A stretch of 64,000 nucleotides of DNA from CAWDMC01 sp963803295 (GCA_963803295.1 CAWDMC010000022.1:434001-498000); one strand, 5' to 3'; shown: positions 47,561 to 56,857, numbered from the stretch's first letter. Numbers and translations are program-made. Notes: generated from the letters alone by a model not told the origin.

Positions 47561-50308
47561 ATGAGAAGGATTGCCAGTTGCCAGAAGATGTTGCTGTTTG
47601 TTCTTCTCGGGCTGGTCGCTGCATTCGTGGTTCGTGCGAACGTTTTGAGAGGTGCTGACCAGACCACCCATGATGTAGACATGAGGATCACCATCGAGTG
47701 GAAGGGCGCGCATCCTGCCGGTCAGATTGTGGTATCCGACGGCGCTTTGGAGAAACTGCAGGTGGTGACAGGCCACGGCGAGATCCAGGGATCGGACCGG
47801 TTCAGCGGCCAGGAAGGCGGGTCCTTGCGGCTCGGGCTCCAAATCAAAGGGACAGGGGTCCGATACGGCAAGGGCGGGACGATTGTCACGGTGGCGGACA
47901 AGGAGCATCCCTTCAGCTTCTTTCTGCGGGACGTCAACAAGGACTTCCCGATTTACATTCCGGCCTATGGGGTGATCGTGACCACGGCCGACGACCCGCG
48001 AACCTACGACGAAATCGCGCTGGCGGTCCGTGCGCATGCCACCCAAACCAAACTGAAACAGATGGAGGCTGAACCCGAGGAAACCTTTGCGGACGCCGCG
48101 GCAAACACGCGGGAGTTGCAGGTTCCCACCTGGCTCGGCTTGAGCCGCGACATGCGCATCTTTGAGGTTGACGACCGGCTGGAATCGATTCAGCCGCGCG
48201 ATCACGGTTACGAAGTCACTTTGCCGGAAGGGGGAAAAGAGCCGGTTCGCTACAGCTTGATGATGGGCCGGGGTTGGGGCGCGGTTGACAAGATCAGCCG
48301 GCGCCTGGATGAAGGCGATCTGCCGATTCTGCGGGGTACCCTGGTCGACGACGGCCTCACTTATGAACTGACGGCCTTTGTGACCTTGGAATCGGCTCCC
48401 TTGACGGCGCAAAACGTACAGGGCACGCAATATTTGGTGGCGGATGGGCACGGCATCGGTTATATGTTCACCAAAGAACAGCAGGCTCAATACGATTCCT
48501 TGCTGCCGGGGGAAATGAAGAAGGCAGAGGAGACCGTGCTTTGCGTGCGCGCCGTCGCCATCAACACGGCTTCCGTTCCCCGCTATGCCTTCTTTCGAAA
48601 CGTGTCGCCCAACCTCGGATTGGCTGCCTGGGGCGGCAAGGCGCCCTGGTCATTTGACGACACAAAGGGTTTCGGGTTGTACCAGAGGGACCGGGTCTTT
48701 TCAGTGTCGAAACTGAATGGCAAGCCCTTAGCGAGCGAAGAAGTCGCCATCGAACTGCAACCAGGGGAGACGGCCACCCTGGAGATCAACCTGCCCCACC
48801 GTCCCATTCCTGCCGAGCGCGCAGCCAGACTGGCAACGATGAATTTCGACGACCGCCTCGCGCAGGCTCGCCGGTACTGGCAAGAAAAGCTGGCCGCTGC
48901 GTCCCAGATCGATCTGCCTGAGAAGCGAATGATGGAGATGATTCGCGCGGGCCTGCTTCACCTGGATCTGGTGACCTACGGACGGGAACCCAATGGCACG
49001 CTCGTGCCGACCATCGGCATCTACACGGCCATTGGTTCCGAGAGTTCGCCCATTGTCCAATTCATGGATTCCATGGGATGGCATGACGAGGCCCGCCGCG
49101 CCCTGACGTACTTTCTGGACAAGCAGCATGACGATGGATTTATCCAGAACTTCGGCGGCTACATGCTGGAGACCGGTGCGGCGCTTTGGAGCATGGGCGA
49201 ACACTATCGCTACACCCGCGACGACGAATGGGCGAAGCAGATCGAACCCAAGCTGCTCAAGGCGTGCGAGTTCATGCTCAAGTGGCGCCAGCGCAACATG
49301 CGCGAGGACTTGCGGGGAAAAGGTTATGGCCTGATGGAGGGTAAGGTTGCAGACCCCGAGGATCCCTTCCATTCATTCATGCTGAATGGGTACGCGTACT
49401 TGGGCATGAGCCGGGTGGCTGAGATGCTTCAGAACGTCGACCCTGGGGAAGCGCGGAAATGGCAGGGCGAAGCGGGAGCTTTCAAGGCCGACATCCGCAG
49501 GGCGTTTGCGGAGTCCATGGCCAAGTCGCCGGTGGTCCCTCTCGGAGACGGCACTTGGTGCCCCACGGCTCCTCCCTGGGTTGAGTACCGCGGACCCCTT
49601 TCTCTCTTCGCGGACGGGGGCAAGTGGTTCACCCACGGTTCCGTGGTGTCGCGCGACTCATTGCTGGGACCCCTTTACCTGGCCTTCCAGGAGGTTCTGG
49701 ACCCGAAAGAGCAGGCTACGGATTTTCTGCTGAGCTTCCACAGCGAGCTGATGACCCAGCGCAATGTTGCCTTCGCTCAACCCTATTACAGCCGGCACCC
49801 GGTGACTCATCTGCGCCGGGGCGAGGTCAAGCCCTTCCTCAAAGCTTATTACAACACCGTCGCCGCGCTGGCCGACCGGCAAACCTACACCTTCTGGGAG
49901 CACTTCTTCCATGCCAGCCCTCACAAGACGCACGAGGAGGCCTGGTTCCTGATGCAGACGCGCTGGATGCTTTGGATGGAGCAAGGTAACACGCTAAAAC
50001 TGCTCGCCGGAGTACCCCGCGCGTACTTTGAAGACGGCAAGCACATTGAGATTAAGCAAGCGGCCAGTTACTTTGGCCCGGTTTCCATGAAGGCTGAATC
50101 GCAGCTGAGCGACGGCCGAATCGAGGCCACGGTGGAGTGCGGCCTGGAGCGAGGGCTTAAGCGCGTGGAACTGCGTCTGCCGCATCCGCAAGGCCGCAGG
50201 CCGACTTCGGTGACCGGCGGCAAGTACAACCCGGAAACCGAGACGGTCTCTATCGAGCCTTTCACCGGGCGGGCAAAGGTCACTTTGGAATTTGGCATTT
50301 CGAATTAG
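47561..50308 (+). CDS. Secreted six-hairpin glycosidase-like protein, copy 2
   Basis: The 915-residue product starts at an ATG after GGGAGG and has a Sec-type leader (MLLFVLLGLVAAFVVRANVL). The barrel blocks match its neighbour: YTAIGSESSPIVQFMDSMG, TGAALWSMGEHYRYTRDDEW, FMLNGYAYLGMSRVAEML and HKTHEEAWFLMQTRWMLWME. Copy 1 has an extra N-terminal region of about 200 residues. Different leaders (Tat against Sec) suggest they fold or load cofactors in different compartments. A tandem duplication followed by divergence is the simplest origin. The stop codon overlaps a 24-bp perfect palindrome. Confidence 0.68.
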   Translation: MRRIASCQKMLLFVLLGLVAAFVVRANVLRGADQTTHDVDMRITIEWKGAHPAGQIVVSDGALEKLQVVTGHGEIQGSDRFSGQEGGSLRLGLQIKGTGVRYGKGGTIVTVADKEHPFSFFLRDVNKDFPIYIPAYGVIVTTADDPRTYDEIALAVRAHATQTKLKQMEAEPEETFADAAANTRELQVPTWLGLSRDMRIFEVDDRLESIQPRDHGYEVTLPEGGKEPVRYSLMMGRGWGAVDKISRRLDEGDLPILRGTLVDDGLTYELTAFVTLESAPLTAQNVQGTQYLVADGHGIGYMFTKEQQAQYDSLLPGEMKKAEETVLCVRAVAINTASVPRYAFFRNVSPNLGLAAWGGKAPWSFDDTKGFGLYQRDRVFSVSKLNGKPLASEEVAIELQPGETATLEINLPHRPIPAERAARLATMNFDDRLAQARRYWQEKLAAASQIDLPEKRMMEMIRAGLLHLDLVTYGREPNGTLVPTIGIYTAIGSESSPIVQFMDSMGWHDEARRALTYFLDKQHDDGFIQNFGGYMLETGAALWSMGEHYRYTRDDEWAKQIEPKLLKACEFMLKWRQRNMREDLRGKGYGLMEGKVADPEDPFHSFMLNGYAYLGMSRVAEMLQNVDPGEARKWQGEAGAFKADIRRAFAESMAKSPVVPLGDGTWCPTAPPWVEYRGPLSLFADGGKWFTHGSVVSRDSLLGPLYLAFQEVLDPKEQATDFLLSFHSELMTQRNVAFAQPYYSRHPVTHLRRGEVKPFLKAYYNTVAALADRQTYTFWEHFFHASPHKTHEEAWFLMQTRWMLWMEQGNTLKLLAGVPRAYFEDGKHIEIKQAASYFGPVSMKAESQLSDGRIEATVECGLERGLKRVELRLPHPQGRRPTSVTGGKYNPETETVSIEPFTGRAKVTLEFGISN

Positions 50309-50330
50309 TGGACGGCACGTGCCGTCCACT
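50307..50330. repeat. Perfect 24-bp palindrome between two glycosidase genes
   Basis: The arm AGTGGACGGCAC is followed directly by its reverse complement. It begins inside the stop codon of the six-hairpin gene and ends 73 bases before the next start. It could be an mRNA hairpin, a REP-like unit or a protein-binding site. Confidence 0.75.
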
Positions 50331-50403
50331 GGACTTTGACATGCGAAAGAAGAGCTGCACGAGATTATTCGCGGTCACATTGAATCACTGTCGGCGACGA
50401 GGC

Positions 50404-51717
50404 ATGACAACAATCTCTCGCTGCCTGGGCGCCATGCTGGTGTGCGCGTCCTTTGTATTCCCGCAAGACGCTGCCGTCGCGGTTCGGGTCAACCTGGCGG
50501 ATCGGTTGGGACCCATGGAGATCGACCGATTCGGTGTCGGACAGGGGGGATTCTGTCCCGAGCCCATGTGGTCCGAACGCATGACTGAGATCCGAACGAT
50601 CCACCCGAGAGTGATCCGCCTGTTCGTCCAGGAATACTTCGACCTGCTGCCCGCCCGCGGTCGTTATCATTGGGACACCCTGGACCAGTCTGTTGACCTG
50701 ATTCTGAAAACCGAGGCCAAGCCTCTGCTTTGCATTGCCTTCAAACCAAGAGTGCTGTTTCCCGCCATCGACCAGGATGTCGTCGAACCGAACAACTGGG
50801 AGGAGTGGGACGCGCTGATTTACAATCTGGTGCGTCACTATAGGGACCGCGGCGGCAAGGGATGGTATTGGGAGGTTGCTAACGAGTCTAACCTCCAGAG
50901 TGGTGGAGGGACGGCCTACCATTTTACGCCCGAAAACTACCCCAGGTTCTACCAGCGCACGGTCTCGGCGGTGCTGCGGGCGGATCCCGAGGCGCGGGTG
51001 GGCGGCCCCGCGCTCGCCGGTTGGGAAGCGCCCCTTCTTCCGGCCCTGCTGGCGTTCTCGGAGTCGGCCAAGGTCCCGCTCCACTTCGTCTTCTGGCATC
51101 TTTATGAGGACGACCCCGCACAGTTCCGAAAGTCGCTTGAGTACGTGAAGGCGCTCCTTCCCAAGCATCCCGGACTCCGGCCGGGGACGGTCATCGACGA
51201 GTGGAACATGCAACTGGGTGTATCCAAAGCCGATCCGCGTTTTCAGCCGGCTTTCATCGCGGAGGCCACCTATTTGATGAAACGGGAGGGGTTGGATCTC
51301 TCCTGTTACTATCACATTCGCGACTACCCGCTTGCCCTCCAGAGGTTCCTCGAATTCTATCCAAAGGAGTTGGCGCTGAACCAGAAGCTATTTTGGGACC
51401 GGCGGCCGGTGAATCTTGGCCTGTTCGATTTTCAGGACCGCGTGCGCCCGGCTTACTTCCTCTTCAAAATGCTCTCGCGGTTGTCCGGGACCGACGTGCG
51501 GGTGAAATCCGAATCGCCCACCGTGCATGCGCTTGCCGCTGACGATGAGGACCTGAAAGCGACCGCGGTGCTGATATGGAACTTCTCCGAACTCCAGCGC
51601 GTGTCTCGCTCGAGATTCAGAACGGACCGTCCGAGGCGACGGCATACGCGGTTGTGCTGGACTCGACAGCGGCTAACGATGACGATACGACGCGCCTGCG
51701 TGCGCTCAAGCCGGTGA
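50404..51717 (+). CDS. Secreted GH39-like glycosidase with frameshifted C terminus
   Basis: A 437-residue protein beginning MTTISRCLGAMLVCASFVFP, a signal peptide. The clan GH-A barrel is visible: VIRLFVQEYFDLLP, GKGWYWEVANESN (acid/base Glu, about residue 159) and GTVIDEWNM (nucleophile Glu, about 265). GH39 members cleave beta-xylosides or alpha-iduronides. At about 51580 the reading leaves the family frame; the proper C-terminal beta domain (VSLEIQNGPSEATAYAVVLD, ending at 51803) is in another frame. The catalytic domain stays intact, so partial function is possible. A start at 50341 would add 21 residues that look unlike a leader. Confidence 0.72.
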   Translation: MTTISRCLGAMLVCASFVFPQDAAVAVRVNLADRLGPMEIDRFGVGQGGFCPEPMWSERMTEIRTIHPRVIRLFVQEYFDLLPARGRYHWDTLDQSVDLILKTEAKPLLCIAFKPRVLFPAIDQDVVEPNNWEEWDALIYNLVRHYRDRGGKGWYWEVANESNLQSGGGTAYHFTPENYPRFYQRTVSAVLRADPEARVGGPALAGWEAPLLPALLAFSESAKVPLHFVFWHLYEDDPAQFRKSLEYVKALLPKHPGLRPGTVIDEWNMQLGVSKADPRFQPAFIAEATYLMKREGLDLSCYYHIRDYPLALQRFLEFYPKELALNQKLFWDRRPVNLGLFDFQDRVRPAYFLFKMLSRLSGTDVRVKSESPTVHALAADDEDLKATAVLIWNFSELQRVSRSRFRTDRPRRRHTRLCWTRQRLTMTIRRACVRSSR

Positions 51718-51862
51718 CGTTCAGAGAAAGAGGCCCCGTTAGGCTTCCGCTGCAACTGGAGCCTTATGGTGTGAGTTTCGTTTCGATCGAAGGGCGGCGC
51801 TGACCGCCCGCGTTTGCAGTCCGACAGCGTAGTCCGTGCTGTTATCCATGGAGGAGGTATTC

Positions 51863-52564
51863 ATGCGTATTCTTGCGGTTGGAGCGCACCCTGACGATCT
51901 GGAATTATTATGTGGCGGAACCCTGGCCAAATACGCCCAACAAGGGCACCACATCACGATGGCGGTGGCCACGAACGGCGAAGTGGGTTCGATGACGCTG
52001 CCCAAAGAAGAGATCGCCGCCGTGCGTAAGGCGGAGGCCGAAGCGGCGGCCGCGGTGATCGGAGCGGATTTCGTCTGGATGGGCTACCCGGACGAGTTTC
52101 TCTTCTCACGGGAAGACACCCGGCTGGCGTTTATCAACCTAATGCGGCGGGCGCGGCCGGATGTCGTCATTACGCACGCTCCTTCGGACTATCACCCCGA
52201 CCACCGCACGACTGGGGAAATGTGTTGGGACATTCGCGTAATGACCACCGTCCCGAACATCAAGACCGAATACCCCGTGTGCGCCACCATCCCCGAGATC
52301 TTCTACATGGACACGATCGCAGGCATCAGTTTCGATCCGGAGCAGTATGTGGACATCAGCGAGAGCTTTGATGCGAAACGGAAAATGTTGGCCAGTCACA
52401 AGAGCCAGGGCGGCTGGCTGGAAGCTCAGTACGGGATGACCTATCTCGAGTTTATGGAATGTGTTTCACGGTTCCGGGGTCTGCAGTGCGGGGTGCGATA
52501 CGCGGAGTGTTTCCAGTCTTCACCTACCTTTCCGCAGAGGTGCAAGCCCAGCATGCTGCCCTGA
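51863..52564 (+). CDS. PIG-L/LmbE-type deacetylase
   Basis: The 233-residue enzyme has the zinc motif AHPDD (residues 8-12) and the second ligand block YHPDHR (about 112), both typical of PIG-L N-deacetylases. These remove acetyl groups from N-acetylglucosamine-type sugars or conjugates. It lacks a leader, so it acts in the cytoplasm on imported sugars. The ATG at 51863 follows GGAGG. The gene stands between the GH39-like gene and the transporter in the same direction, with gaps of 31-60 bases. Confidence 0.87.
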   Translation: MRILAVGAHPDDLELLCGGTLAKYAQQGHHITMAVATNGEVGSMTLPKEEIAAVRKAEAEAAAAVIGADFVWMGYPDEFLFSREDTRLAFINLMRRARPDVVITHAPSDYHPDHRTTGEMCWDIRVMTTVPNIKTEYPVCATIPEIFYMDTIAGISFDPEQYVDISESFDAKRKMLASHKSQGGWLEAQYGMTYLEFMECVSRFRGLQCGVRYAECFQSSPTFPQRCKPSMLP

Positions 52565-52595
52565 GCAAATATGAGCCAGGCTGGTAGGAGTTAAC

Positions 52596-53465
52596 ATGAC
52601 CCACGGCATCATGCTCGCCCTTGCGGCGGCGCTCATTTATGGCTTTCTCGCGTTGAGTTACGAGGTCGCGGCGAAGCGGCATTACCAAATTTGGGACGTC
52701 CTCTTGTACATGCAATTCACAGGTTTCCTGATCGGGCTCGCTGTGACCACGTTTCTCGGCCTCCCTTTCTATGACCTGCGTTTACTGAGCATGGGCCTGG
52801 CAGGCGCGGCGACCTTCGTGGCAGGTGTGGCCTGCTACCTTCAGGCGTCGCGCGAACGCGATATTGCCGCCAACTGGACCATCGTAAACCTCTCAGTCGT
52901 ACTTCCGATTCTCGTCTCCGTGTGGTGGTTCAAAGACGCCTTTAGTCTTGCCAAGGGGCTGGGCGTGCTATTCACCTTGGCATCCATTGTCATGATTGGA
53001 GGAAGCTTCCAACGGACGACGGTCGCAGGCCGCGGTTCCCGCTGGTTTGTGTTCATCAGTCTGGCGTTTTTTCTGAACGCCTGGTTGGTGACTCTACTCC
53101 GGTTTGTCCCGTCCGGTCGCGGGACCCTCTTTACCGCCTACCTCTACGGAATCGGATTCCTGCTCGTGCTGGGGTACAAGCTGGCCCGCGATCGACGCTG
53201 GCCAACGGAAGGTACCCTCATCGGAATCAGCGCCGCGGCGGCAGTGACGCACTGGTCCGGACTCACGCTCACCATGGTTGCTCTGGTGGTGGTAGGCCGC
53301 GTCAGTTCGCAAGCGGGCCTCATAGTTTATCCGATTACCAATGGTTTGGTTATTCCCGTGGCGGTTGTCTTGGGGGCGTTGCTGCTGAAGCAAAAGATCG
53401 GCTTCCGAAGTGGAATGGGAGTCCTCTTGGGTATGGTCGCCATGGTGTTGTTGTCGTTCTCGTGA
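52596..53465 (+). CDS. DMT-superfamily (EamA-like) inner-membrane transporter
   Basis: The 289-residue protein is almost wholly hydrophobic with about ten helices (for example LALAAALIYGFLALSYEVAA, FLIGLAVTTFLGL, IVNLSVVLPILVSVWWF, MGVLLGMVAMVLLSFS). The two halves look like the usual repeated EamA units. DMT carriers move small sugars, amino acids or their derivatives. It is the only inner-membrane carrier of the gene set and hence the candidate importer of the released sugar, which is inference; export of a toxic intermediate is possible. AGGAG precedes the ATG. Confidence 0.8.
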   Translation: MTHGIMLALAAALIYGFLALSYEVAAKRHYQIWDVLLYMQFTGFLIGLAVTTFLGLPFYDLRLLSMGLAGAATFVAGVACYLQASRERDIAANWTIVNLSVVLPILVSVWWFKDAFSLAKGLGVLFTLASIVMIGGSFQRTTVAGRGSRWFVFISLAFFLNAWLVTLLRFVPSGRGTLFTAYLYGIGFLLVLGYKLARDRRWPTEGTLIGISAAAAVTHWSGLTLTMVALVVVGRVSSQAGLIVYPITNGLVIPVAVVLGALLLKQKIGFRSGMGVLLGMVAMVLLSFS

Positions 53466-53540
53466 AGGAGTCCAACGGAGCAGGGAGAGCAAGTCCGTCT
53501 TAGTGACGACCGCATTAATCACCAAGCAAGGAGCAAACAC

Positions 53541-54866
53541 ATGAAGAAGGAATCGACCGCTATCGAAGAAACCACAAAGGCCGTATCCAGACTCGGACCG
53601 TTTCCCAGCAAGGTCGGCCGCGAGGAGCTCTGGGAGATTATTGACATGTGGGACTTCAGTCCCGGAAACAAGGAGAGGATCAAAGCGATTCTCGCGGGCG
53701 ACGCCAATCTTCAGGGGCCACATCTTTTCCGCTACTACAACCCCAAGCCGAGCCGGGTGGCGGCGGCCGAACAAGCCATGCGGGAACTCATCGGGGTGAG
53801 GCATTGCCTGGCGGTGAATTCCTGTACGTCAGCGCTGGTGGCGGCTTACCGGGCCCTTGGCATCGGCGCCGGCGACGAGGTAATCGTCCCAGCCTACACA
53901 TTTTTCGCCACCGCGGCCACAGTGGTGGGAGCGAATGCCATCCCGGTTATTGTGGAAGTCGACGATTCTCTCAATCTTGATCCCGAGGCCGCGGAACGCG
54001 CCATCACGCCCCGCACCAAGGCCATAGCCGCTGTGCACATGCGTGGCGCTCCGGCCCAGATGGACGCTTTGCTCGACTTGACGAAACGCAAGGGGTTACC
54101 CCTGCTGGAGGATGTGGCGCAGGCGGGCGGGGGCTCCTTCGGCGGCCAACGTCTGGGGAGTCTCGGGACGATCGGCTGCTTCAGCTTCGACTATTACAAG
54201 GTGGTCGTCAGCGGCGAAGGTGGCTTTGTGACCACTGACGATGAGTGGCTCTACACCCGCGCCCAGAGCTGGCACGATACGGCGGCCTGCTGGCGGCCGG
54301 ACCGCTTCGCCCGCGAGCGGCGGGAAGGCGAACTCTTTGCAGGCGAGAACTACCGCATGAGCGAACTGGAAGGCGCTGTCGCCCTGGCGCAGATTCGCAA
54401 GACGGACGTCATGCTGGACGGTTACCGGCGAGCCAAGAAGCTGATCAAGGACGGGATCGACAAGTCCCCGTGCGTCCAATTTCGCCGCCTTACCGACGCG
54501 CCAGGCGACACGGCCATCTGCCTGATCCTGTTCCTGCCCAACCCCGAGGTGACTCGCCAGGCGATTGAGGCCCTGCACGCTGAAGGCGTCCCCGCGGGCG
54601 GCGTGTACGATTCTAAGGTGCGCGACTGGCATATCTACACCTATTGGGAGCACATCCTGGACAAGAAGAGTGTGGCCAAAGACGGGTTGCCCTGGAGCGC
54701 CGTGCCGCCGGCCGAACTGCCGAAATACTCCAGAGACATGTGCCCCCGCACGCTAGACCTGCTGGGGAGGTCTATCCACATTGAAATTAACCATAACTAT
54801 TCGAACGAAGATTGCAACGCTATTTCACTGGGCATTAATAAGGTCCTGCGGCGGCTGTTTCGCTAG
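53541..54866 (+). CDS. DegT/DnrJ/EryC1/StrS-family PLP enzyme
   Basis: A 441-residue fold-type I PLP protein. VNSCTSALVAAYRALGIGAG is the cofactor phosphate loop, PAYTFFATAATVVGANAIPV and LLEDVAQAGGG (the Asp that holds the pyridine N) follow, and the Schiff-base Lys is in FDYYKVVVSGEGG (Lys 220). Most family members transfer an amino group to or from a keto sugar; some catalyse dehydration. In a catabolic setting it probably removes the amino group of an imported amino sugar, which would suit the adjacent deacetylase. The alternative is synthesis of an amino sugar. The gene is complete and ends in a strong hairpin. Confidence 0.87.
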   Translation: MKKESTAIEETTKAVSRLGPFPSKVGREELWEIIDMWDFSPGNKERIKAILAGDANLQGPHLFRYYNPKPSRVAAAEQAMRELIGVRHCLAVNSCTSALVAAYRALGIGAGDEVIVPAYTFFATAATVVGANAIPVIVEVDDSLNLDPEAAERAITPRTKAIAAVHMRGAPAQMDALLDLTKRKGLPLLEDVAQAGGGSFGGQRLGSLGTIGCFSFDYYKVVVSGEGGFVTTDDEWLYTRAQSWHDTAACWRPDRFARERREGELFAGENYRMSELEGAVALAQIRKTDVMLDGYRRAKKLIKDGIDKSPCVQFRRLTDAPGDTAICLILFLPNPEVTRQAIEALHAEGVPAGGVYDSKVRDWHIYTYWEHILDKKSVAKDGLPWSAVPPAELPKYSRDMCPRTLDLLGRSIHIEINHNYSNEDCNAISLGINKVLRRLFR

Positions 54867-54872
54867 GTCCTG

Positions 54873-54890
54873 GGGCGGGGAGACCCGCCC
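54873..54890 (+). terminator. GC hairpin with GAGA tetraloop after the DegT gene
   Basis: GGGCGGG and CCCGCCC pair around the loop GAGA, 6 bases after the stop codon. The stem sequence is the same as the one behind the TonB receptor gene. No U-run follows, so mRNA protection or attenuation is as likely as termination. Confidence 0.5.
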
Positions 54891-55000
54891 TGGAAGGTAG
54901 TTGGCAGCCACAGGAAGGCCACAATTGAAATTCGGTTTGTTTCTGTGGTCAGGCTGATGTTCGCACCTTGTTATTCCCCAAGAGGGGGGAAGGTCGACCA

Positions 55001-56857
55001 ATGAACCGACGGAGTTTCTTGCTCAACTCTACAGGTGCAACGGGCCTAGTTGCGGGAAGGCCCTCGCGAGTCTTCGCCGGCAACTCCGCACGGCTAGCGA
55101 GCGCGGGTGGGAATAACGGGCAGAAGGCGAAACTCAGTCTGTCCACGGACTTTGCGAACCCAGGTCATTGGGACCGGGTCAATGATTTCGCAAGTAAGCA
55201 CGAGATCTCCAGGCTTGTCTATTGGGGATTCGACACCCTCGACGGTCGGGGCGTCTTCCTCTATCCCCGGCACCCTAGACTTCTGCCAGAACAGTCCCGC
55301 GCGGCTGTGGAAAGAGAACGGGAGCTTCTCAGAACTGCGGCGGCGAAGGCGGCGCGGGCAGGGATGGAGTTCTGGTATGTCTTCCCGGTGCTGCAACTCC
55401 CGGTGGCAGGTGCGGGCTCGAAACAGCCAACGCTCGATCATGCTCGCCAAGCCGCCCCGGAGTTGTTCAACAAAGACGGCGAGCCGGACATGGCAAGCGA
55501 CAGGATCTACGAGTACATCCGTGACCAGATCAGTGAGATTCGCGAATTGGCCCCACAGTTAGGGGGAATCGAATTGTGGTGCGTGGAAGGAGCCGCCGTT
55601 GAAGTGGCAAGCCTGCGGCGGCAAGGGCTTTCCACGCCAGCGATATGCGTGCGGATTGTCGACACCGCACACTCTTGCCTCACCCACACGAGCATCCGCC
55701 TGGATATTGACCTTCATACGCCCGGCGGGGACCCGGTAACACGCGAGGGACTCCTCAATGCTGCAAAACGCCACAAAGATATCATCGTGAGCGCGGACAA
55801 CGTTATCGGTGACTTCAACCTCTTTCTTCCCTTCCACAAGGATTTGGTCGAGGCGGCGAAAACAAATCCGATTGCTGTTCACTTTGACCTCAACGGCGAA
55901 TACTGGGGGCGCAATTTCGTTCCCACGAGTGCCTTGGACCAATATGCTGCGCACATCGAAGAAGCGCGCAGACTCGGCGCTGTCTATCTTGACGGGCGCG
56001 TGGCCACGATTCACAACGTCTGGAGCCCACACGCCAACGTTCTTCCCTCCCGTCGAAAGTTCTATCCGAAACTAGCCGGGATCTCTGCGGACGCGCCGTT
56101 GCCGCCCGACCTTTTCATCCCCAGCACGGACACGCTGGGCTGTTTGAATGCAGAGTTCTTCTGTCGCCGGGGAAAAGACCCACAAACCCAAGCTAGCGAT
56201 GTCCTGGCGGACTTCCTCAGCCGGGAGTTCGGTGAACACGCCAAGCCACTGGTTCCCGCCTTTCTGAGGTTGCAGCACACGCTCGGGAACCTGTTTTTTG
56301 CTGACACCAACTATTATGGGTTCCAATCAATCCTGCCGAGCGCGAGTCTCATGAATCTCGGGTATTTGAGCGATCAATTGATTCTGCCTGAAGGGGCAGA
56401 ATTTCCTACGCCGGAGCTCAGACAAATGATTGCCGGTAAGGAAGGCTACCACTTTGCGTTCGCCGGGTGGCCCACCCCTTTGGGGCATCTGTGCGCGGGA
56501 ACGTCCTCTATCATCTTTGACAAACAAGCCGGGCTTGAAGAGGCTCAGGAGATATTGGACGAGGTTCGGAAAACCACCCAAAACCTCGAAGCGACGGATC
56601 GGGATTTCCTAGTCAGGCAATTCGAAGATCTTGTGTACGTGGCCAGAGCCCGACGGTATCTCATCGAGGCGCAGGTCCACTATTACCTTCTGAAGCAAGG
56701 GAAGAGGGTCGACGAATTTCCCGACCGCTCGCGTTTGGAGCAGTTGCGCGGAAGCCTGGAGGCGGTCATGCGCAAGTGGGAAACTCTCTATCCAGGAGGC
56801 CGATACCAGGTGGCCGAACAGTTAAAGGATTGGCTGGGCGCTTTCAGCAGTGCATGA
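55001..56857 (+). CDS. Tat-exported GH67-like protein, copy 2
   Basis: The product has 618 residues, exactly as copy 1 at 35.7 kb, and begins MNRRSFLLNSTGATGLVAG. In a 65-residue window around AVHFDLNGEYWGRN the two proteins share 55 residues, and the whole lengths align. The same barrel-like blocks occur (VYWGFDTLDG, GMEFWYVFPVLQLP, IIVSADNVIGDFNLFLP). The two copies enclose most of the glycosidases, so they came from a duplication that either spread or was followed by insertion of the other genes. A glycosidase role on uronosyl groups is suspected from the GH67-like motif. The start after GGGGGAAGG fits the RR leader. Confidence 0.65.
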   Translation: MNRRSFLLNSTGATGLVAGRPSRVFAGNSARLASAGGNNGQKAKLSLSTDFANPGHWDRVNDFASKHEISRLVYWGFDTLDGRGVFLYPRHPRLLPEQSRAAVERERELLRTAAAKAARAGMEFWYVFPVLQLPVAGAGSKQPTLDHARQAAPELFNKDGEPDMASDRIYEYIRDQISEIRELAPQLGGIELWCVEGAAVEVASLRRQGLSTPAICVRIVDTAHSCLTHTSIRLDIDLHTPGGDPVTREGLLNAAKRHKDIIVSADNVIGDFNLFLPFHKDLVEAAKTNPIAVHFDLNGEYWGRNFVPTSALDQYAAHIEEARRLGAVYLDGRVATIHNVWSPHANVLPSRRKFYPKLAGISADAPLPPDLFIPSTDTLGCLNAEFFCRRGKDPQTQASDVLADFLSREFGEHAKPLVPAFLRLQHTLGNLFFADTNYYGFQSILPSASLMNLGYLSDQLILPEGAEFPTPELRQMIAGKEGYHFAFAGWPTPLGHLCAGTSSIIFDKQAGLEEAQEILDEVRKTTQNLEATDRDFLVRQFEDLVYVARARRYLIEAQVHYYLLKQGKRVDEFPDRSRLEQLRGSLEAVMRKWETLYPGGRYQVAEQLKDWLGAFSSA

